Origin: Marininema halotolerans
Lineage (GTDB): Bacteria; Bacillota; Bacilli; Thermoactinomycetales; DSM-45169
Direction: 5' to 3'
Length of the DNA stretch: 64,000 bases
NCBI RefSeq assembly: GCF_900116235.1
Contig: NZ_FPAA01000001.1
Coordinates: 458,922 to 522,921, forward strand
The notes beneath the pieces were generated by a model. The model was not told the origin of the DNA and made no database searches. It saw only the letters and a program-made list of their open reading frames with translations. The position numbers and the translations under genes were made by a program. Of this stretch, positions 49,413 through 57,867 are shown in pieces (position 1 is the first letter of the stretch; every line of letters begins with the position of its first letter).

Positions 49413-49440
49413 ATGGTAGATAAAAGAGGAGGAACTGGTT

Positions 49441-50037
49441 TTGAGTCGTGAAACAGTGGGAATGATTTTTGAAGCGGCTGTAAAAGTGTTTGCTGAACGG
49501 GGATTCGATCGGGCAAAAATGGATGATATCGCTCGTGAGGCAGGAGTAGCAAAAGGGACGATTTATTACCATTTTACTAGCAAAGATGAACTTTTTACTG
49601 CGTTAATGAATCATGGGTTGCAGAAGATGAAGGAATATGTTCGACGGCGAATGGATGAAGTAAAACAGCCCACGTTAAAATTAAGAGGTCTATTAGAAGC
49701 AGAAGTGTCGTACTTATTTCAACACGGTACCTTTGCAAAGCTTCTTCTGGCTGAAGTGTGGAGCTCCAACGAACGCCAATATGAATTTCGCGCGCATATC
49801 CACGAACTTGAATCCATTATTCGTGAAGTGCTGGAAGTGGGTATTCAAGAGGGTGATTTCCGTGAAATCAATGCCACAGAGACCTCCATCGCCATTTTTG
49901 GAGCGATGAGTGTAACCGTTTTGCAGGAAGTGTTTCGAGATATCCACCTTTCCGGCGAGGAATTGGCTAACACAAGAACGACTCCTGTTGTCGATATGTT
50001 AGAAATGTTATTACATCAAGGCATTCTAAAGAACTAG
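49441..50037 (+). CDS. TetR-family transcriptional regulator
   Basis: The 198-residue protein has the TetR helix-turn-helix (IFEAAVKVFAERGFDRAKMDDIAREAGVAKGTIYYHFTSKDELFTALM, residues about 9-56). Start is TTG at 49441 with GAGGAGG upstream. It is followed by a palindromic operator candidate and a YhgE-like gene, which it probably represses. Confidence 0.92.
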   Translation: MSRETVGMIFEAAVKVFAERGFDRAKMDDIAREAGVAKGTIYYHFTSKDELFTALMNHGLQKMKEYVRRRMDEVKQPTLKLRGLLEAEVSYLFQHGTFAKLLLAEVWSSNERQYEFRAHIHELESIIREVLEVGIQEGDFREINATETSIAIFGAMSVTVLQEVFRDIHLSGEELANTRTTPVVDMLEMLLHQGILKN

Positions 50038-50088
50038 GTCAAAAGTAGGCTTTCCAAAGTGGCATGAAGTAAGTATAATCATTTTTAT

Positions 50089-50102
50089 ACTGACTGGTCA
50101 GT
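50089..50102. promoter_or_regulatory. Candidate TetR operator
   Basis: ACTGAC-TG-GTCAGT is a 6-2-6 inverted repeat 30 bases before the YhgE-like gene; TATAAT at 50074-50079 is a possible -10. TGACNNGTCA-type palindromes are typical for this repressor class. Confidence 0.65.
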
Positions 50103-50131
50103 TTAGTTTTGGTGGAAAGGAGACGATAAAG

Positions 50132-52207
50132 ATGTTGAGACGGAAGAGGAGTACACGACTTGCTCTCTACGACATTGTAAAGCACCGACCCTTGATCAGT
50201 GTTATGATCGGGATTCTTATCGTCCCCCTCATATATAGTGGGATCTATCTCACGGCGTTTTTCGATCCGTATGATCGAATGGACGATTTACCGGTTGCGG
50301 TTGTCAATGAGGATGAGGGGGCAACCATTGATCATGAGAAGTTAAACGTTGGGAAAGACCTGGTGGATGAGTTAAAAGATGATCATAAATTAAAGTGGAC
50401 CTTCGTGGATAAAGAAGAAATGCGTGATGGATTTAAGAAGAATCGCTATTATATGGGAATTGTTATTCCTGAAGATTTTTCCAAGAATGCAGCCAGTGTC
50501 GATCAACCTCACCCCCATAAAGGCAGAATCCAATACTATGCGGACGAGGGTTCGAACTATCTTTCATCACAAATTGGCAAACGAGCAATTCTTTCATTAC
50601 AGACCAAAATAGAGCGTGAATTGAGCCGTACTTATGCCATGAAGGTGTTTGAAGGAATGGGTAAATCCGCAAAGGATTTAGCTAAGGCAGCAGATGGAGC
50701 CGATACATTGGAAGATGCCTCAGGGAAAGCAAAGGGGGCGACTGGTAAGCTGGAGGACGGTACGGCAAAGATTTTAAAGGCGGTTAAACCGCTTGCGCCG
50801 GGTATCGCCAAGTTAGACCAGGGGAGTGAACAATTACTACAGGGGCAAAAGAAAGCCACGCAAGCCACCAGTCAATTGGCAGATGGAGCCGATGAGATTG
50901 ATTCTGGCCTCGGTACATTGCAAACAGAAGTGAAAAAGGTGCAAAAAAAACTGGCACCAATTAAAGATAAAATAAAAAAACTGAAAGATATTTTAGATGA
51001 ACCTGGGTGGAAAAAGCCCTCTGATGTACTAAAAGATCGCATTGATAAAATTGACCAAAAGGATAATCAGATTGAAGATCACTTGGATCAGTTGGTACAA
51101 AAAAATCCAGAGTTGAAGGACAATCCAGAAATTAAAGCGATCCGTGGAAAAATTGAAGATAAAAAAGATTTAAATCAATCACTTTTCAATGCGGCTGGGA
51201 AACTCGATGATATCTGGGATGCGATTCGTTCGAAAGTAAACGACTTATATCAAAAACTACTTGATTTCGATAAGATGGTCGACGGTGTTAATCGGTTAGC
51301 TGCCGGTGCACATAAGATGGCAAATGGTCTTGATCGTCTCAATCAAGGCCAGCATGACCTTCTTGATGGAACGAAGCAATTAAATTCTGGGATTAAGGAG
51401 CTTGCTAAAGCACCAGGACCCTTGATTGATGGATTAACGCGAATTGATCAGGGACTTCAGAAGTTAGAGCCCGGCCTTGGCAAAATTAAAGATGGTCAGG
51501 GTGAACTGGCAGAGGGATTATGGAAGGGTGTACAAGAAACCAAGGACGCCCTTGTTGGGAAAGATAACAAAGCGGATCAGATGTCACACCCTGTCACTGT
51601 GGATCAATCAGAAATTGACCATGTACCCAATTATGGAACTGGTTTTACACCGTACTTTGTTTCGCTCTCCCTTTGGGTAGGCGCCATGTTGTTCTTTACT
51701 GTTGTTGATCTAAAACGACCCGTGCTAAATGACGAACGGCCACTTGCGATACGATCGGCATTGGCTGTGGCAACCATCCAAGCATTATTGTTGGTGACAG
51801 CGCTCATTTATCTAGTAGGAATTCAACCTGAACAGACGGGATGGTTCTATTTCTTTACGGTTATTACCGCCTTTACTTTTACAGCAATTAACCATCTTCT
51901 TGTCACGGTATTTAAGGATGCAGGACGGATGATATCCATTATTATTCTAATGCTTCAACTCACATCGAGTGCAGGAACCTATCCAGTTGAGATGTTACCT
52001 GATTTCTTCCAGTCTCTTCACACCATTTTACCAATGACGTACTCTGTTGAAGGGTTGAGGGAAGCGGTCTCCTCTCATGGTCAAGCGATCCTAACGCATA
52101 ATCTATGGATTTTGATCGGATACGCAACGAGTGCCTATGGGATAAAGATCCTTTTCGATTGGTTAAAAGATCGAGTCAGCCTTCGTTTTCGTACCGAAGA
52201 AAAATAA
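50132..52207 (+). CDS. YhgE/Pip-family membrane protein
   Basis: The 691-residue protein has an N-terminal membrane helix (ISVMIGILIVPLIYSGIYLTAFFDPYDRMDDLPVAVVNEDEG is split over residues about 19-65), a long extracellular helical middle with alternating Asp/Lys coiled-coil repeats (LDQGSEQLLQGQKKATQATSQLADGADEIDSG), and about five C-terminal helices. YhgE/Pip proteins relate to phage infection proteins and EsaA-like accessories. The role here is probably envelope-related export. ATG at 50132 has AAAGGAG upstream. Confidence 0.9.
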   Translation: MLRRKRSTRLALYDIVKHRPLISVMIGILIVPLIYSGIYLTAFFDPYDRMDDLPVAVVNEDEGATIDHEKLNVGKDLVDELKDDHKLKWTFVDKEEMRDGFKKNRYYMGIVIPEDFSKNAASVDQPHPHKGRIQYYADEGSNYLSSQIGKRAILSLQTKIERELSRTYAMKVFEGMGKSAKDLAKAADGADTLEDASGKAKGATGKLEDGTAKILKAVKPLAPGIAKLDQGSEQLLQGQKKATQATSQLADGADEIDSGLGTLQTEVKKVQKKLAPIKDKIKKLKDILDEPGWKKPSDVLKDRIDKIDQKDNQIEDHLDQLVQKNPELKDNPEIKAIRGKIEDKKDLNQSLFNAAGKLDDIWDAIRSKVNDLYQKLLDFDKMVDGVNRLAAGAHKMANGLDRLNQGQHDLLDGTKQLNSGIKELAKAPGPLIDGLTRIDQGLQKLEPGLGKIKDGQGELAEGLWKGVQETKDALVGKDNKADQMSHPVTVDQSEIDHVPNYGTGFTPYFVSLSLWVGAMLFFTVVDLKRPVLNDERPLAIRSALAVATIQALLLVTALIYLVGIQPEQTGWFYFFTVITAFTFTAINHLLVTVFKDAGRMISIIILMLQLTSSAGTYPVEMLPDFFQSLHTILPMTYSVEGLREAVSSHGQAILTHNLWILIGYATSAYGIKILFDWLKDRVSLRFRTEEK

Positions 52208-52218
52208 AAGATGGCTAA

Positions 52219-52244
52219 AGTCGACCTCAGGTCGGCTTTTTTTT
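52219..52244 (+). terminator. Terminator of the YhgE-like gene
   Basis: AGTCGACC (52219-52226) pairs with GGTCGGCT (52230-52237), followed by T8. Confidence 0.88.
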
Positions 52245-52254
52245 GGAGGGGAAC

Positions 52255-52275
52255 AAAACGTAATCTTTTCGATTT
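52255..52275. promoter_or_regulatory. Zur box of the zinc-uptake operon
   Basis: The 21-base site matches 17 of 20 defined positions of the B. subtilis Zur consensus (half-sites AAATCGTAAT / ATTACGATTT); the left half reads AAAACGTAAT. It overlaps the -35 hexamer of the promoter for znuC. Confidence 0.7.
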
Positions 52276-52301
52276 ACAAAGGTGGAGGCCTTCGCTATAA
52301 T
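52273..52301 (+). promoter_or_regulatory. Promoter of the znuC operon
   Basis: TTTACA (52273-52278) and TATAAT (52296-52301) with a 17-base spacer lie 44 bases before the znuC start, just after the Zur box. Confidence 0.75.
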
Positions 52302-52345
52302 TAGGGCATTCTAATCCACGATGGAATAAACAGAAGGAATGGATA

Positions 52346-53125
52346 TTGGCTACATGGATGGGGGTGAAATCAATCGAAAACGTGTTGGAATTAACGGGTA
52401 TTTACTTCTCCTATGAAAACCAAACGGTGTTGGAAGATGTGAGCTTGTCATTGCAACGAGGGGAATTTTTAGGCTTAGTTGGGCCTAACGGATCAGGGAA
52501 ATCCACCTTGCTTAAGATTGCTCTCGGCTCTTATCGCCCGGATCGCGGGGAAGTACGTCTTTTTGAGCAGCCGATCCGTCGATTTCGCCAATGGTCTCGG
52601 ATTGGCTATGTTTCACAAAAAGCGAATAGCTTTAACTTGGGATTTCCAGCAACGGTATGGGAAGTCGTGGCATCTGGCCTTTATGGCAAGATGGGATTAT
52701 TCCGGCGCTTCAATAAAGCCCATCGTATCAAGGTGGATGAAGTGATTGAGAAGGTAGGATTAACCCCTTATGCCAGTCGTAACATCGGAAAGCTTTCTGG
52801 GGGTCAACAACAGCGGGCATTTATCGCTAGAGCACTTGTCTCTGATCCCGAACTGTTGATCTTAGATGAACCGACTGTTGGGGTAGATGCTCATTCGGCG
52901 GAACAGTTTTATAAACTGCTCTCCCATTACCATCGTGAACAGGGCCTTTCTTTAATACTGGTCACTCATGACGTAGGTGCTGTGACCACCTATATTGATC
53001 GAGTGGCTTGCTTAAATCGACGAATTCATTTCCATGGAGATTCCCAGGAATTTGTCGCGCAACAACAAAAGATTCTTTCGGACTCCTATGGTCATGAAGT
53101 TCAAGTGGTCGAGCATGATCATTAA
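52346..53125 (+). CDS. znuC: Zinc ABC transporter ATP-binding protein
   Basis: The 259-residue ATPase of the AdcC/ZnuC class has Walker A GPNGSGKSTLLKIALG, Q-loop VSQKAN, signature KLSGGQQQRAFIARAL, Walker B LLILDEP and H-loop VTHDVGAV. It starts at TTG 52346 with AAGGA 7 bases upstream. Zn specificity is inferred from operon structure (permease, Zur) and the Zur box. No substrate-binding protein gene lies in this operon. Confidence 0.9.
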   Translation: MATWMGVKSIENVLELTGIYFSYENQTVLEDVSLSLQRGEFLGLVGPNGSGKSTLLKIALGSYRPDRGEVRLFEQPIRRFRQWSRIGYVSQKANSFNLGFPATVWEVVASGLYGKMGLFRRFNKAHRIKVDEVIEKVGLTPYASRNIGKLSGGQQQRAFIARALVSDPELLILDEPTVGVDAHSAEQFYKLLSHYHREQGLSLILVTHDVGAVTTYIDRVACLNRRIHFHGDSQEFVAQQQKILSDSYGHEVQVVEHDH

Positions 53126-53192
53126 ACATGAAAGTGGATAGGAGAGAGATGGAAGGAAGGGGGACGGAGGCACCGAGGGTGTCGATTCAGCT

Positions 53193-54059
53193 ATGGTTGA
53201 AATTCTTTTGCATTATGGATTTATGCAACGGGCATTAATTGCAGGGGTGATCATCGGCTTAATTTCGCCAATTGTGGGCGTGTTTTTAGTGGTTCGCCGC
53301 TTGTCTCTCATTGCCGATGCGTTGGCTCATGTTACCCTCTCGGGTGTGGCGGCTGGCCTGTTGCTGCAAAAATATGTAGCCGCCTTTGCGATGGTGAGTC
53401 CATTATATATGGGGATGGCTTTTTCCATGGTGGCCTCAGTCTTTGTCGAGCAACTACGGCGCTTGTATCGTTCGTATCAAGAGTTAGCAATTCCTGTTAT
53501 CTTATCCGGTGGAATCGGTTTAGGGGTTGTATTGATCAGTGCGGCGAATGGGTTTAATGTGGATGTAGCGGGTTATTTATTTGGAAGTATTCTTGCCGTA
53601 GGGAAATCGGAAATTTTGGCGATTGTAGGTGCAGGTCTTTTTGTACTGGTCATTGTGTTTCTTTTTTATAAAGAACTATTTGCTCTTTCCTTTGATGAAG
53701 AAAGTGCGGTTTATGCAGGGATTCCTCGTCATGGGATTAACCTTTTGTTTAGTCTTGCTGTCGCCCTAGTGATAACCGCATCAATTCGCGTGGTAGGAAT
53801 TCTACTGGTTTCTGGGCTAATCACCCTACCTGTCGCAGCAAGTCTTCAATTAGCCAATAGCTTTAAACAAGCGATCGTTTATGCCGTGATTTTTGCACAA
53901 ATTTCGGTGCTTGCAGGATTGGTGGCAGCGTTTTATCTTGACTGGGCATCGGGTGGAACGATTGTATTAGTGGCTGTAGGGATCCTGCTTTGTGTGATGG
54001 GGATGAAGCGATTAATTATTTGGATGCGAAAGCGACAAGACAATCTGACTACAGGATAG
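53193..54059 (+). CDS. znuB: Zinc ABC transporter permease
   Basis: The 288-residue permease has about eight membrane helices and family segments MQRALIAGVIIGLISPIVGVFLVVRR, SLIADALAHVTLSGVA and VVGILLVSGLITLPVA, as in AdcB/ZnuB. It follows znuC by 67 bases. Confidence 0.92.
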   Translation: MVEILLHYGFMQRALIAGVIIGLISPIVGVFLVVRRLSLIADALAHVTLSGVAAGLLLQKYVAAFAMVSPLYMGMAFSMVASVFVEQLRRLYRSYQELAIPVILSGGIGLGVVLISAANGFNVDVAGYLFGSILAVGKSEILAIVGAGLFVLVIVFLFYKELFALSFDEESAVYAGIPRHGINLLFSLAVALVITASIRVVGILLVSGLITLPVAASLQLANSFKQAIVYAVIFAQISVLAGLVAAFYLDWASGGTIVLVAVGILLCVMGMKRLIIWMRKRQDNLTTG

Positions 54060-54072
54060 TGGGGCGATTGTG

Positions 54073-54504
54073 ATGGATTTGCAACAAGCCTTGGATCGAT
54101 TAAAAGCGAAAGGATTTAAATACACGGGGAAGCGGGAGAAGATGGTAGAAATTTTTAGCGAGCAGGATCGCTATCTTTCTGCAAAAGAGGTATTGGCAGA
54201 AATGAAAGGGGAGTACCCTAGTTTATCGGTGGATACGTTATATCGGAATTTATCACTGTTTGAGGAATTGGAGATTGTGGAAGGAACCGAGTGGGAAGGG
54301 GAACGCCGTTATCGCTTACATTGCGGAGGAAAGAATCACCATCACCACTTGATTTGCCGCGAGTGTGGGAAGACAAGACCCCTCCATCAATGTCCAATGA
54401 ATGAGTTGTTGAATGAGACGGAGGACTTTCGTATTACGGGTCATAAATTTGAAATCTATGGATTCTGTGGTCGTTGTGAATCCAAGGGAGAAATTAAAGC
54501 GTAG
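54073..54504 (+). CDS. zur: Fur-family regulator, probably Zur
   Basis: The 143-residue protein has an N-terminal winged helix (KYTGKREKMVEIFSEQDRYLSAKEVLAEMKGEYPSLSVDTLYRNL), a His-rich metal region (GGKNHHHHLICREC) and two CxxC zinc motifs (CREC, CGRC). Being in an operon with znuBC behind a Zur box supports Zur over Fur or PerR. The ATG at 54073 follows GGGG; a GTG directly before is alternative. Confidence 0.88.
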   Translation: MDLQQALDRLKAKGFKYTGKREKMVEIFSEQDRYLSAKEVLAEMKGEYPSLSVDTLYRNLSLFEELEIVEGTEWEGERRYRLHCGGKNHHHHLICRECGKTRPLHQCPMNELLNETEDFRITGHKFEIYGFCGRCESKGEIKA

Positions 54505-54999
<495 letters not shown>

Positions 55000-55007
55000 T
55001 ATCAATC

Positions 55008-55036
55008 TTGACGATTTATAATGGATTGGTTACAAT
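55008..55036 (+). promoter_or_regulatory. Promoter of tRNA-Ser(CGA)
   Basis: TTGACG (55008-55013) and TACAAT (55031-55036) with a 17-base spacer lie 21 bases before the tRNA. Confidence 0.82.
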
Positions 55037-55057
55037 GGAGTTTGTGAGGATAATTAT

Positions 55058-55150
55058 GGAGAGGTGTCCGAGTGGTTGAAGGAGGCGGTCTCGAAAACCG
55101 TTGTACGGGGTTTACCCGTACCGTGGGTTCGAATCCCACCCTCTCTGCCA
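55058..55150 (+). tRNA. tRNA-Ser (anticodon CGA)
   Basis: The 93-nt class II tRNA has an anticodon loop CTCGAAA with CGA at 55092-55094, a long variable arm and an encoded CCA end. It resembles the tRNA-Ser at 40414 in acceptor and T arms. Confidence 0.97.
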
Positions 55151-55480
55151 AATCAAGGGGTCTAGGTTAAAAAGAGAGAGCTGTCCAAATTTTTGGGCGG
55201 CTTCTTATTATATTAGGGTTGTAATAAGTGCTGTGGATGACTTGCTAGTGGTGTATTGGCAGTTTTTAAAAGGATGGTCTTAGCTAATGATGGTTACAAA
55301 CACGGAATATTAGGTCCTGCCTGCCCTTTGCTTCCTAATAACGGCATGACTTTTCACGGGTGGTTTCCCTTGAAAGGTCGCCTTCTGTTATTTAATATTT
55401 TTTAATTTTTAAAAAAATATTGAATAACAAGCTTTTTGTCTTCATAGGGTAAACAGGGAAATTGAAAAGGAGTGATAATT
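55151..55480. other. Intergenic stretch before the subtilase gene
   Basis: About 330 bases with no plausible gene; short imperfect hairpins follow the tRNA (around 55183-55205), and the last 80 bases are AT-rich and presumably carry the subtilase promoter. I see nothing further. Confidence 0.6.
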
Positions 55481-57139
55481 TTGAAGATGGGTCGTACGTT
55501 GTGGATTGGCGCAGTCATGTTGTTGGTATTTGGACTCACCTTTACGAACTTCACCTTTGCATCAACTGTCAAAACAGCAACACCGCAACAAAAGCTTTCC
55601 AAGGTTTTGCAAGCAAAAATGAAGGAAAAAAGCAAAAATGGTAAGCTTTCCGTAATTATCACTCTGAAGAAAAACTCTAGAGATCAGAAGGAGAAAGTTT
55701 CTCGCCTCTCTGGAGGAAAGGCATATAAGAATCTTCCTTCCATTGCATCGAATGTAACGGCGGATCAAGTGAATCAGTTGGCTGCGATGTCCAATGTAAA
55801 GCGCATTGATTATGATGAGACGGTAAAGGCACATATGTATAAATCGACCATTTGGTTTGGCTCTCATGAAGTAAATAAAGCCAATCGCCTCAATATTACT
55901 GGCGATGGAGATGGGGATCCCACCCATTATTCCAAAGAGGATGCAACCGTTGCCATTATTGATACGGGAATCGATAATACCCATATCAATCTCGATGGTG
56001 GGAAAGTGATTGGTTGGCACGACGCGGTAAATGGTCGTACGGCTCCCTATGATGATCAGGGGCATGGAACTCATGTGGCAGGAATTGCAGCAGGTGAGGG
56101 GTCTCGGGAACAAAATAAAGGCGCAGCTCCAGGTGCATCCCTTGTAGGGGTTAAAGTGCTTAACGCCTTTGGGAGTGGCTCGATGAACCAAGTACTTGCA
56201 GGGATTGACTGGGTCATTTCCAATAAGGATACCTATGGGATTGATGTGCTTAACATGAGTTTGGGCTTAGCTGGTAGCTCAAATGGTCAAGATTCAATTT
56301 CACTCGCAGTCAATCGTGCAGCAGCAGCGGGGATCGTTCCTGTAGTTTCCGCAGGGAATAGTGGCTCCCGTGAAAAAACCATCGGATCACCTGCAGCAGC
56401 AAAGGACGCCATCACTGTAGGAGCCATGTCTGATCCTACCCGAGGTGGTTTTACATTGGCCACCTTCTCGAGTCGTGGACCGACCGCAGATGGTCGCATT
56501 AAACCCGATGTGAGTGGGCCGGGTGTGGGTATCATCGCTCCAAAGGCGAATTCCCATGATAAGTATGTTGCTTATAGTGGAACGAGTATGTCCTCTCCTT
56601 ATGTAGCGGGAACAGCGGCGTTGATGGTTGCTGCAAATCCTTCGCTGACCCCTGCGGAAGTAAAATCCATTCTCATGTCCACGGCCCACGATATGGGACC
56701 CAAAGGGGTCGATATCTATTACGGTGGTGGGAAAGTAAATTCCTTTGGTGCCGTCCAAGTTGCCAAATATGGCAAAGAGACGGAGGGACTCTTCTCAACC
56801 AACTTACATTTTGGTGCAGAGGATATCCCGGCTACAGGAAAAATAGATACATGGAGAATGAATGTACAAAAGTTAGAAGAAGGGGTTCCGATCTCCTTGA
56901 CGGTCATTGTGCCGAACTGGACATCTTCCTCTACCACTTACCGTGTCAATCTGTATGATCCATCTGGCAAGTTGGTCAAGAGTAGTTCAAGTAGTAGTCC
57001 ACAGCTGAATTTGGTTTATCAGCCAACGGAAAAGGGCGAATATAAAGCGCAGGTAACGACCACTTCAGGAAGTGGAAACTACAATATTGATCTTAGTGCC
57101 TATAGTTATCCCTTTGATCTGGTTGGAGACGATCAATAA
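55481..57139 (+). CDS. Secreted subtilisin-family serine protease (S8)
   Basis: The 552-residue precursor has a signal peptide (LWIGAVMLLVFGLTFTNFTFAST), an I9-like propeptide to about residue 110, and the catalytic triad Asp161 (AIIDTGID), His195 (GHGTHVAG) and Ser369 (SGTSMSSPYVAG), with the oxyanion Asn in SAGNSG. After about residue 430 a beta-rich PPC-like domain follows (ISLTVIVPNWTSSSTTYRVNLYDP). Start TTG 55481 has AAAGGAG 8 bases upstream. It sits between tRNA-Ser and the SRP RNA, not its usual neighbourhood. Confidence 0.93.
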   Translation: MKMGRTLWIGAVMLLVFGLTFTNFTFASTVKTATPQQKLSKVLQAKMKEKSKNGKLSVIITLKKNSRDQKEKVSRLSGGKAYKNLPSIASNVTADQVNQLAAMSNVKRIDYDETVKAHMYKSTIWFGSHEVNKANRLNITGDGDGDPTHYSKEDATVAIIDTGIDNTHINLDGGKVIGWHDAVNGRTAPYDDQGHGTHVAGIAAGEGSREQNKGAAPGASLVGVKVLNAFGSGSMNQVLAGIDWVISNKDTYGIDVLNMSLGLAGSSNGQDSISLAVNRAAAAGIVPVVSAGNSGSREKTIGSPAAAKDAITVGAMSDPTRGGFTLATFSSRGPTADGRIKPDVSGPGVGIIAPKANSHDKYVAYSGTSMSSPYVAGTAALMVAANPSLTPAEVKSILMSTAHDMGPKGVDIYYGGGKVNSFGAVQVAKYGKETEGLFSTNLHFGAEDIPATGKIDTWRMNVQKLEEGVPISLTVIVPNWTSSSTTYRVNLYDPSGKLVKSSSSSSPQLNLVYQPTEKGEYKAQVTTTSGSGNYNIDLSAYSYPFDLVGDDQ

Positions 57140-57168
57140 GATCGTCAGATCGAAGTGAAGTAGCCATC

Positions 57169-57199
57169 AGAGGAGCCATCCAAATGCGATGGCTCCTCT
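57169..57199 (+). terminator. Hairpin after the subtilase gene
   Basis: A perfect 12-base inverted repeat (57169-57180 / 57188-57199) with a GC-rich stem; no T-run follows, so it is a hairpin of uncertain terminator strength. Confidence 0.6.
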
Positions 57200-57255
57200 A
57201 GCATTGATGAGGTGAAAGGGAGTACTGTGTTGTCACCAGGCTGTCAACCCATTCC

Positions 57256-57285
57256 TTGTAAATCTAGTTTGCTCTATGTTACAAT
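57256..57285 (+). promoter_or_regulatory. Promoter of the SRP RNA
   Basis: TTGTAA (57256-57261) and TACAAT (57280-57285) with 18-base spacing, 7 bases before the estimated start. Confidence 0.7.
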
Positions 57286-57291
57286 GAATGA

Positions 57292-57562
57292 ACCGTGCTA
57301 GATGGGGAGTTAGCGGTGCCCTGTAACCCGTAATCCGCTATAACGGGATTGAATTCCTGCCCGAGGTTCGATCTTTGCGGGGTTTGGTCCATGTGGAAGG
57401 TGTTGACGAACAGGTCCTGCGCAACGGGAACCTTTGAACCGTGTCAGGTCCTGACGGAAGCAGCACTAAGGAGTGTTTTCCGTGTGCCGCAGGGGCGCCT
57501 GATCTGAGCTGACCACATGGAGCCCACCCGGGGAGATCGTGTCGATGGCAGGTGCACGGTAT
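57292..57562 (+). ncRNA. ffs: Signal recognition particle RNA, large Gram-positive type
   Basis: The region carries the Alu-domain style start GTGCTAGATGGGGAG and the S-domain loop CAGGTCCTGACGGAAGCAGCA, where Ffh binds, with flanking sequences pairing over about 270 nt. It occupies the same place as scr in B. subtilis, between tadA and dnaX. Ends are approximate. Confidence 0.93.
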
Positions 57563-57603
57563 CCTATACATACATTTCAAACGTTAACGGAACGTTTTAG
57601 CAT

Positions 57604-57645
57604 AAGAGCCGAAGCCTTGTAGAGAAGGGGCATCGGTTCTTTTTA
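57604..57645 (+). terminator. Hairpin after the SRP RNA
   Basis: AAGAGCCGA (57604-57612) pairs with TCGGTTCTT (57633-57641), with one G-T wobble, followed by T-rich sequence. The intervening stretch to 57867 shows no other gene. Confidence 0.65.
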
Positions 57646-57867
57646 ATTTGTTAAAATTTAAAAAAACCACCTATCTTTATAGAAAATTTCCAAGAGAGGG
57701 GAGGAAGAGCAAAGGATAAACGCGAATAAAAAATCAAGGGTGAAAATATGGATGAAGATGTCGGTGTATTGGATCATCAGCTAATTTCTACCATCGCGTA
57801 GTAATAGAGGATGATTGGTGGAGAGGGTGCTGGGGAAAAGTTTGAGGAGGACGGAGGCGATAACAAA

